Assembly: GCF_003605435.1 (NCBI RefSeq) | Contig: NZ_QXQB01000002.1 | Coordinates: forward strand, 1,240,001-1,304,000 | Length of the DNA: 64,000 bases | Direction: 5' to 3' | From: Paenibacillus pinisoli | GTDB lineage: Bacteria; Bacillota; Bacilli; Paenibacillales; Paenibacillaceae | Shown here: one piece after another, positions 45,599 through 52,488 of the stretch | How the letters are laid out: each line of letters starts with the position of its first letter | Numbering within the stretch: the first letter of the stretch is position 1 | Made by a program: the position numbers and the translations under genes | The notes under the pieces: model-generated | The model's database searches: none | The model's input: the letters and a program-made list of their open reading frames with translations, nothing else | What the model was told of the DNA's origin: nothing

Positions 45599-47179
45599 CT
45601 AGCTATGCAGCCCTCCCGTTAGACGAGGGCCTCGACGATAAGGTCCTACCGGCACTTGGATGAGGCTGGTTAATCCCTGCGAAGCCATCTTGTACATCTC
45701 ATCACATAATCGGGCGTCAAATCCGAGGAGCGGATGCCCGCCTAACCCGATAGCTGATGCTGTTAACAGCAATCGCTGTACAAGCATCCCCGCCTCCATC
45801 TGCTGGATGCGGTATCCCCTGTACCCCAGCGTTGTTGTAAGATGATCCTTGTCTCCCGCAATATGAAAGCATAGCGGCACTTGAAACAGGTTCACATTAT
45901 CGGAAGGCATTCCCCGCTGCAGCGGGAGCCGATGATCCCCTGGACGTACCAATCGCAACGCATGAGCATCGCTGTCATAATAATAAGCGCCCTCTGGAAT
46001 ACCCTCGACATTATACAGACATACATATAATGAGACGCGGGAAACGGCGTTCTCCTGTCCGACATCTATATCATTCCAATACCGGAAGGAAGCCGTCGTC
46101 TCCTGCAACAGTAAGGCTAGCTGTTCTTGGCTTATCTTGCTCATCATAAAATCGCTGTCCGGCGAATACCGCTTTCGGCTCACAGCCGCCAGATCATACA
46201 ACAACCGATTCATACGGGGCAGAGCTATCACTGAATCCTCGCTGTGAACAATCTTCTTTTCCCTGATTTGCGGTATCGGCCGAAGGGATTCCAATAGAGA
46301 GGCCTCGTTCATTCTAATTAGCAGCGGAAATTCCTTAACCCTCCGGGACCGGACATAATGGTCATGCCGAACCGCCCTCAGCTTCCGGCATAGCTCGGCA
46401 GCGGAGACCAACTCCTCTGTCTCATTCGAATTCGCAGCCCCATAAATCCCGGGCTCTATCGACAGCGGAATGACCGCATACACGCTTTCCTCTTGTTCGG
46501 ATACCCCGAGGAGATGATTCACCGCCCGATCAAGAAACCGGAAATGAACCCCCGGTGCAAAGCCAAACCGTTTGGCCACTTCCAAGAGCTGCCCGATCAG
46601 AGCACCCGCATCAAGTCCTTGCAGGCGATAGGAGAAGTTATTGTATTTAAAAAAGTTTTTCCAAAACATGCTCGATACCATTACAGCGCCAAAGCAAGCC
46701 GACACATCATAGCGATTGCCAAGAGCCCTTGCCAGATAGGAATCGAAGTTGCCTTCCCGCAGCAACACCAGGCGATGATGCGCCACATCATAATGATAGA
46801 CTCCCGCAGGCAAATCCTCTATTTTTAGATACACATATAATTCATTGGGATACAACGCTCCCCCGGAAGGAGCAAACCTCCGATTCAGTTGAAGCAAGCC
46901 CATCGCTTGCATCGTGGAGTTCGAGGAAAAGACGGCTTGAGACAATTGAGTAAGCCCAAATACGTACCAGAGAAAATGACCCATTCGGCGAAGGTCGGGC
47001 AACAGCCGCGCTTCACTGCCTTCGAGCGTCAGCGGTACTTCCGGAGATAGCGGAACCACAGGCAGACCGCGATAGAGCTTATAGGCAAGCGGTCCGTCTT
47101 GCCAATCCACCGCCAAGTCCGGCGGCTTGGTCTTATCAATGTCATAATGCAGATTGTGCAAAAAAGCTTCCAGACTCAT
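45599..47179 (-). CDS. SagB/ThcOx-family FMN dehydrogenase (azoline oxidase)
   Basis: 526 residues with two nitroreductase-like halves (RRFAPSGGALYPNELYVYL at ~105; a second core at ~340-520). The SagB features are present, including GAVMVSSMFWKNFFKYNNFSYR (~165-185; only positions matter). Such enzymes use FMN to oxidise thiazolines or oxazolines to aromatic azoles in RiPPs. It is last in the operon precursor - maturation protein - YcaO - dehydrogenase, 54 bases after YcaO, with a strong AAGGAGG site. Its presence implies the final product contains thiazoles, not just thiazolines. Confidence 0.88.
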   Translation of the reverse strand: MSLEAFLHNLHYDIDKTKPPDLAVDWQDGPLAYKLYRGLPVVPLSPEVPLTLEGSEARLLPDLRRMGHFLWYVFGLTQLSQAVFSSNSTMQAMGLLQLNRRFAPSGGALYPNELYVYLKIEDLPAGVYHYDVAHHRLVLLREGNFDSYLARALGNRYDVSACFGAVMVSSMFWKNFFKYNNFSYRLQGLDAGALIGQLLEVAKRFGFAPGVHFRFLDRAVNHLLGVSEQEESVYAVIPLSIEPGIYGAANSNETEELVSAAELCRKLRAVRHDHYVRSRRVKEFPLLIRMNEASLLESLRPIPQIREKKIVHSEDSVIALPRMNRLLYDLAAVSRKRYSPDSDFMMSKISQEQLALLLQETTASFRYWNDIDVGQENAVSRVSLYVCLYNVEGIPEGAYYYDSDAHALRLVRPGDHRLPLQRGMPSDNVNLFQVPLCFHIAGDKDHLTTTLGYRGYRIQQMEAGMLVQRLLLTASAIGLGGHPLLGFDARLCDEMYKMASQGLTSLIQVPVGPYRRGPRLTGGLHS

Positions 47180-47232
47180 CCTTGTCCCTCCTTATATGAA
47201 CGAGGGTGGTCAACCACGCCATATTGTTATGC

Positions 47233-49176
47233 TTATGGAAACGGATGCGGATATGGATTAAGTTCATCTGGTTCAAGCGGCTCCTTTACATACCCCAGCT
47301 CCGCAGGTACCCACAGCACTCGCTCAAGCCCTGCCAGGCGTGTAAACTGATGTCCAAATGTCATCGGCAGCATCCCGGGGATCAGCACTTTCACGCAATG
47401 CAGACCATTTCGTTTAATTTCCGGCGCTGTTACATCTACCACAATTACATCGAGATGAAGCCGGCGGAATGTATGAAGAATGTCCTTCAGGTCATCCGTC
47501 AAATCAGTATGCCTTGCTCCCCGCTCGAATTCCTCTTCAAACGTTCGCAATGGGCGACTCTCATCCAGCAGAAAGTTTAGACGCTCCTGCGCTTGCGGCA
47601 ATCCGTAAAGCAGGGAATGATCCTCCATCTGCTGCACCAGCGATGAATCATGGAACATCCGGACATACGCCTCCCGGTTCGCAGCCAATTTCTCATCAAG
47701 CGTCTGCATCATGCCGGCAAGCTCGAGAACCGCGCTTTTCACGGCCCGCACCGGATCCGGATGAGCTCCGGCCGCACAGATGAGATTCGCTCCTGTTTGC
47801 TTCCTGTTTTTCGCTATTCCCCATACGCTTGGAATTCCATTATCCATCGTCGAGTTAAAGAAATGCACATCATACCCCGCCACTGCCTGCAGCCGATCGA
47901 TCATCAAGCGCAATTCCGGGTCATTGGCTGAATTCAGGTCAAGGCGCGGGAGCGGCAGCTGTGCATACCAGGTCATCAGGAACGAATCCCGCTCCACCAC
48001 CTCCAATATGCCGTAAAAAACAGCCTCCTCCAAGCTCCCGCCTAACGCGCACCCGTTGGATGTTTCGTACACAAAGTTGTGCCCGCAGCCCATGCTGTAA
48101 TAGGCGAGCTGCTCTGGAACCAGAATGGGACGCTCCTGCAAAAACGAATGGCCCCATACCCACTTGATTGGCTGATCGGGATTAAACGCTGTGAGCGAAG
48201 TCCCCGGCTGGGCGTATTGCTCTTCTGTATGCACCCCCACTTTAACCGGGTCGAGCGCTTGATCCCTCAGGCTGCGGTAGCTGCCATGGACTACCGTCCG
48301 TTTGCTTCGGGGCGCCAATCCGCAGTACCGCTCGAGCCCCTCCAATATCGCGGTCAACTCACTCGCCGCATAGGAATGAGAGCGGCCGGCCGATCCCACA
48401 TCCTCTCTGAACAACGGCAGATTCACGCTCACATCGGCGAATAGCGACTGAAGGCTAGCCATTTTCCCATTCAAAAAGCCGGTTCGGTAATCCAGATAGT
48501 CTTTGGCCAACACTTTACTGAGCTCATCCATGGAGCGGCAGCGGTAACTGTCTTCGCTAATCTTAGGGCTTGGCTGCAGCGAAATATGAGCTGCTGTCGA
48601 TGAATCGTCAGTCATTCGACTGCAATACGGACATAGCGGGTCAGGGAGAATGCGGTGGAGGGTGCTCTCCAGCGATTTCAAGTTGACCAAAAATATCTTC
48701 CCTGCCAATTGAACCGTATTGCCTTGCAATGCCCTTCGCGTCTCATCTGCCAGCAAGTGAGCGACCTGGAAGAGTCCTGTGCGTGACGCCCATGCATCAC
48801 GCGAAATCCCCCCTTGTGCTGCCATTCTCTGCTGCATTCCCCGCATTTCTTTGCGTTCACGTCCCGCCATAAGTCGCCGCGTATCAGCACACTGGGAGCA
48901 GCCTTGTATACCCGGGCGAACCAACGGCCCGATCACGCCTTCGCCAAATGAAACGAAACCTCGCAGCCAAGGAATGCCAGTCGCCCGCAGCGCCTCTTCC
49001 GCCTTTTGATGAACGTGAGGATGCCAAGCATCGTGCAACACTAGCACTATATCTACCGCTTCCGGTACTCCTGCCTCGAAATCAAACTGACGAACAACCT
49101 CGAATTGGGCTGACAGCTCCCCATGCACGCAGTCTGCCAACACCCCTTCTCCTACAATCGCAATCCTAGCGCTCAC
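47233..49176 (-). CDS. YcaO cyclodehydratase with fused partner domain (TOMM biosynthesis)
   Basis: 647 residues. Residues ~1-190 form an Ocin-ThiF/E1-like partner domain that includes two Cys pairs (GCSQCADTRR and CPYCSRM), a probable zinc site. Residues ~200-647 are the YcaO domain: Glu-rich ATP/Mg sites in SELTAILEGLERYCG and SLEEAVFYGILEVVERDSF. The C-terminus NPYPHPFP contains the PxPxP motif of azoline-forming YcaO proteins. It uses ATP to cyclise Cys (and Ser/Thr) of the precursor. GTG start at 49176 with GAGGAGG; it overlaps the preceding gene by 4 bases. Confidence 0.93.
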   Translation of the reverse strand: MSARIAIVGEGVLADCVHGELSAQFEVVRQFDFEAGVPEAVDIVLVLHDAWHPHVHQKAEEALRATGIPWLRGFVSFGEGVIGPLVRPGIQGCSQCADTRRLMAGRERKEMRGMQQRMAAQGGISRDAWASRTGLFQVAHLLADETRRALQGNTVQLAGKIFLVNLKSLESTLHRILPDPLCPYCSRMTDDSSTAAHISLQPSPKISEDSYRCRSMDELSKVLAKDYLDYRTGFLNGKMASLQSLFADVSVNLPLFREDVGSAGRSHSYAASELTAILEGLERYCGLAPRSKRTVVHGSYRSLRDQALDPVKVGVHTEEQYAQPGTSLTAFNPDQPIKWVWGHSFLQERPILVPEQLAYYSMGCGHNFVYETSNGCALGGSLEEAVFYGILEVVERDSFLMTWYAQLPLPRLDLNSANDPELRLMIDRLQAVAGYDVHFFNSTMDNGIPSVWGIAKNRKQTGANLICAAGAHPDPVRAVKSAVLELAGMMQTLDEKLAANREAYVRMFHDSSLVQQMEDHSLLYGLPQAQERLNFLLDESRPLRTFEEEFERGARHTDLTDDLKDILHTFRRLHLDVIVVDVTAPEIKRNGLHCVKVLIPGMLPMTFGHQFTRLAGLERVLWVPAELGYVKEPLEPDELNPYPHPFP

Positions 49177-51122
49177 CGGGATTCCTCCTCTCGCAGCACC
49201 ACACCAAATACCCCTGCTATTTCCTCCTTCAAAAACGGCTCTACTGCCAGATCGAGGGCCAAGAGCCTCGTATTGTTCCGATTCAGAACCTGCAAGGCGG
49301 ACTTAAGCACCTCTTGTTGGGACGTCGCGTCACAGGCAGGGATGTCGACGAGCCTTACTGGCGCCTGCCCATCCAGATACACGGATGAAAACGCTAATGC
49401 TTGAGAGTTGAGACCATCCGATTGGTTTTGTGCTGCCAGCAGAGCCTGCTGCAATGCCTTCCGCAAAGCTAATGTCTCATTCAAGCCTGCATGTCCATAC
49501 CAGCCATCCCTCGTACCGATCCACATCACAGGAAATCCGAACACTTCCTCTCCCCAGGCGAAGTGCGGCTCTCCCTTCATGGTCGTCAAAGCCTGCAGAT
49601 AATAAGAGCAGTGTTGATCTTCTACCGCGCCTAACTGAACCCGGGATACAACGGATAACTGATGCGCCTGACGCCTGCGCAATGCTTCGTCCAAGCACCT
49701 TTGCAGCCCTCGGCCAATCCCCTCCGCAACCGTTTCTCCTGCCCCGATGCCAATAAATTGTTGCGTGTCTATCCTTCCGCCTTTTACTTCCTGATGGGAG
49801 GACAGCAGATCGGCTATTCTCGATACATAGGCTTCAATCCCGGCTAAACCCGCTTCCCGCCGCGCCTCCTCATGCGTCAGATCGTTACAGATAATCTCAG
49901 GCATCAGACCCGCCGGTCCTTCCGTTAGCGGATCGATAGCTTGAACGCGGCATTGAGACAGCGGCAGCTGCTTTAAATCCCCCTCCTCCCAAACATGAAA
50001 AATCCCTGATTCCGCCGATGTCAATCGGATGAAGTAAGGAATTAATCCGCTCTCGCTTTTGCTCGATCTCCGTTCAAGCTGCTGCTCCCAATCCTGAATC
50101 CATTCAGGTGTATGAATTCCGGTTACAAGCGGATGAGGCATGAACGAATGCCACTTTCCTTCCAAGGTCTCCAGGTCCAATAGATAAAATCGGGTACTTT
50201 GTTCCGAATCGTCCGTTCCCGTCAACTTTTTAAATAATTCAAATACCATCACATTAGCCAACATCGCTCCCGCTGTAGAAGAAAAGGCGTGCAACTGCGG
50301 GTCTTTAGAGATCGCAGATTGGTGTATGCGGCGCCATGCCGATTCCCAGCATCCCTCAGCGTCCGGATGCACTAACGGCCCCGCCATACCGACTTGCTGC
50401 ACCATTACAGCAGAAAGAAACACCTTGTTCTCCTCCCTGCAAGCGGCATGAAGAGCGTGAAGTCCCTCGATATCTTCCTCACGCGACACGAACAATATCG
50501 AATCAAACGGGCTTATAATCTCCCGCCACCCGATCTCCTCCTCTTTTGGCAGGGTAATTTCCACAACAGCCACATCAGAATCTGACTTACGAGCATGTAC
50601 CGCTATTTCCGCCATTCGTTGCCGGTCAGTGGCATCCGAGCCCGAGACCAGTACATAAAACCTGGGCAGCCCGGATTCAAGCAGCGCAGAAATCGCCGAT
50701 ATCAGAAACGGACCAGAACCAACAACCAATACATTGGCCTGACGATAGGCTTGAAACCGATATGCACCCGAATCGCCAAAATGCTCCAAAAACTCAATTT
50801 GAGAAGCATACCTGATGAAAACCTCTTCCGGCAATTGATGCGGGGCATCTTGGCTCACATCCCAAACATAGCCGTTGCGATACAAGACTTCTGCAATGTT
50901 ATATACCTGGTTCCGGTGCTGGTCCGGCAATCCGTCGGTTAAATCCCCCAATCTATGCTCCCCGTTGAATATCGGTATCAGCTTTTCAATCCACTGATCG
51001 ATCGCCTCACCTTCCATACGGAACGAGCTCACATTGTTTCGGAAATACACACCACCCGAATCAGGGAGAAAAAACGTATCCCGTTTCACCTTTAGACGCA
51101 TGGAAGGATTTAACTCCATCAT
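49173..51122 (-). CDS. Thiazole-containing bacteriocin maturation protein (TIGR03693-like)
   Basis: 649 residues from ATG 51122, six bases after GGAGG; the frame from 51137 begins inside that site. The N-terminus (MELNPSMRLKVKRDTFFLPD) and the segment ~65-115 resemble a RiPP recognition element. A Rossmann/ThiF-like portion (VLVVGSGPFLISAISALLESG, ~130-150) follows, then a long C-terminal region with distant YcaO-like features. This matches the putative thiazole-containing bacteriocin maturation protein family of heterocycloanthracin clusters. It probably binds the leader peptide and presents it to the YcaO enzyme. It lies 256 bases after the precursor stop. Confidence 0.85.
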   Translation of the reverse strand: MMELNPSMRLKVKRDTFFLPDSGGVYFRNNVSSFRMEGEAIDQWIEKLIPIFNGEHRLGDLTDGLPDQHRNQVYNIAEVLYRNGYVWDVSQDAPHQLPEEVFIRYASQIEFLEHFGDSGAYRFQAYRQANVLVVGSGPFLISAISALLESGLPRFYVLVSGSDATDRQRMAEIAVHARKSDSDVAVVEITLPKEEEIGWREIISPFDSILFVSREEDIEGLHALHAACREENKVFLSAVMVQQVGMAGPLVHPDAEGCWESAWRRIHQSAISKDPQLHAFSSTAGAMLANVMVFELFKKLTGTDDSEQSTRFYLLDLETLEGKWHSFMPHPLVTGIHTPEWIQDWEQQLERRSSKSESGLIPYFIRLTSAESGIFHVWEEGDLKQLPLSQCRVQAIDPLTEGPAGLMPEIICNDLTHEEARREAGLAGIEAYVSRIADLLSSHQEVKGGRIDTQQFIGIGAGETVAEGIGRGLQRCLDEALRRRQAHQLSVVSRVQLGAVEDQHCSYYLQALTTMKGEPHFAWGEEVFGFPVMWIGTRDGWYGHAGLNETLALRKALQQALLAAQNQSDGLNSQALAFSSVYLDGQAPVRLVDIPACDATSQQEVLKSALQVLNRNNTRLLALDLAVEPFLKEEIAGVFGVVLREEESR

Positions 51123-51137
51123 TCTATTCCTCCTCAT

Positions 51138-51378
51138 AAGCAGTTCTCGATCTGCCCCAATACATTACATATAATTTTATGTCTAGCTATTTGTCCCTCA
51201 TGTCAGTAACGTTGCAACTTCTGTCCTTTCACCGCGGACGCAAAACACCCCCTAAAATAGACTAGATTGACCCGGGGTCTCTCTAAAATCTATTCTAGAG
51301 GATGTACATCCATTTGATTCAAAGGCCTTCTCTTCTCAATAAGTAGATATAACTGCTGCCATATTAGAAGAAAGCGCC
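51138..51378 (-). other. Intercistronic region between RiPP precursor and modification genes
   Basis: About 240 bases with no credible ORF. It holds imperfect repeats CTAAAATAGACTAGA and CTAAAATCTATTCTAGA (51254-51301) and a weak CTCTA/TAGAG dyad, but no clear terminator. A second promoter or an RNA processing site would allow the precursor to be made in excess. Confidence 0.4.
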
Positions 51379-51633
51379 TTATTGTCCTCCGCGATGACAG
51401 TTATGGCAATTATGGCAGTTATGGCAGTTATGACAGTTGTGGCAGTGGTGGCAGTTATGGCAGTTGTTGCAATTGAAGCAATTGAAGCAATTAATACAGC
51501 TGAAGAAGCAATTAATACAACTGAAGAAGCACAGACGAGCTGGTTGCTCGTTTTGCACGTTCCAAGGGGTCACCTCACTGGCCTTAATTGGGGAAACACT
51601 TAGATTCGATAAATCATTTTGGAAATTATTCAT
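51379..51633 (-). CDS. Cys-rich RiPP precursor peptide (heterocycloanthracin/sonorensin-like)
   Basis: 84 residues. ATG 51633 has GGAGGT five bases upstream; the longer open frame to 52053 is non-coding. Residues 1-34 are a Cys-free leader (MNNFQNDLSNLSV..., EVTPWN) of the type seen in heterocycloanthracins. Residues 35-80 carry 15 Cys at almost every third position: two CFFSCIN units, CFN, CNN, then a run in which Asn-Cys-His repeats (HNC five times after HHC). The tail is RGGQ. The core offers up to 15 thiazoles. It is directly upstream of the modification genes on the same strand. Function as an antimicrobial is inferred from relatives; the His-rich half is unusual. Confidence 0.9.
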   Translation of the reverse strand: MNNFQNDLSNLSVSPIKASEVTPWNVQNEQPARLCFFSCINCFFSCINCFNCFNCNNCHNCHHCHNCHNCHNCHNCHNCHRGGQ

Positions 51634-51842
51634 ACTCTTACCTCCATTTTTTGTATTGCTGGCAGCGTAACCTCGCACTGGAAGAAGAACAGAACCAACC
51701 GCCCCAATGAGATCCGCCAATTCATAATGACAACATATGAATGGAACTCCGCGCTTGTTACTGATTAAAATGCCTATATTTTGCTTTTTTCGCAAATTCA
51801 AGTTCGAAACATCTACAGCATGTCTGCATTTTTTGACACAAC

Positions 51843-51872
51843 AAAACCCAGTCCTCATAAGGACTGGGTTTT
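51843..51872. terminator. Intrinsic terminator upstream of the RiPP precursor
   Basis: Twelve-bp perfect stem AAAACCCAGTCC / GGACTGGGTTTT, six-base loop. On the minus strand it directly follows tmRNA-tail-like copy 2. Confidence 0.88.
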
Positions 51873-51874
51873 CA

Positions 51875-51902
51875 TGGTGGAGGCGAGGGATATCGTCCCC
51901 CC
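51875..51902 (-). repeat. tmRNA 3'-end-like sequence, copy 2
   Basis: Plus-strand TGGTGGAGGCGAGGGATAT; on the minus strand ...CCCTCGCCTCCACCA, three bases before a terminator stem. It is the best-preserved acceptor-CCA end of the four copies, but the T-arm is damaged. Confidence 0.5.
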
Positions 51903-51943
51903 CACTATATACAACTTTCTTTAGGACAAGTTGCAAGGATTGA

Positions 51944-52207
51944 AGATTTTCCGGTAGGGAGCAAATTAAGGACCTGAAAATAGGTGACGGTGGCGACATT
52001 GTTATTTTCGGTAGTCCAACGCTCGTGCGATCACTTGCAAACGCGAATCTCATTGACGAATATCAGATAGTCATGCACCCGGTTGTGGTCAACGTAGGTG
52101 AGCATTTGTTTGACAATCTTAATGAGCAGAAGGAATTCCATCTCGTGGACGTCAAAACACTTAAGGTTGGTTCCCTCTTGGTAACCTACAGACCCGCTAA
52201 AGCTTAG
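51944..52207 (+). pseudogene. 3' fragment of a dihydrofolate-reductase-like (RibD C-terminal domain) gene
   Basis: The open frame after a TGA at 51941 translates to a C-terminal RibD_C/YyaP-type segment: GGDIVIFGSPTLVRSL, LIDEYQIVMHPVVV, then a KVGSLLVTYRP strand, ending at 52207. About 87 codons remain of a normal ~180; the N-terminal half with the NADPH/substrate site start is absent, and the sequence to the left is tmRNA-tail-like copy 2. It is truncated and probably inactive. Confidence 0.65.
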
Positions 52208-52323
52208 CTCAACCCGGCAGATTATTACTGTCAACACAAACAGTTACCCAGTTAATAATGTGCAATGGACCGTCAACCTATACAATAATTGATTCAACAC
52301 AGTAGTTCCATATACGTCCCAAA

Positions 52324-52367
52324 AATGAAAAGACAGTTAAGCTTGAACGCCTAACTGTCTTTTCATT
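52324..52367. terminator. Sixteen-bp perfect inverted repeat (terminator)
   Basis: AATGAAAAGACAGTTA / TAACTGTCTTTTCATT around a 12-base loop, with A/T flanks suited to termination on either strand. Confidence 0.8.
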
Positions 52368-52430
52368 AGTTGAACCAATGTGTTACTGCAAATCCACCAA
52401 GTAAGTATATCGTGTTCGTTTTAGTAAGGT

Positions 52431-52471
52431 TGGTGGAGGCGAACCGTGGCTGTGCAAAGCCACAATTCGCC
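52431..52471 (-). repeat. tmRNA-acceptor-like repeat with internal hairpin, copy 3
   Basis: Plus-strand TGGTGGAGGC followed by a self-complementary segment GGCGAAccGTGGCT...AGCCACaaTTCGCC pattern. It is similar along its length to 62698-62737. On the minus strand it precedes the 52324-52367 terminator. Confidence 0.55.
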
Positions 52472-52488
52472 GGATTGCACTGCCTTTT

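Noticed and set aside
51634..52053. N-terminal extension of the RiPP precursor frame
   Set aside because: It runs through a terminator and a repeat, and the precursor has its own GGAGGT-ATG at 51633.
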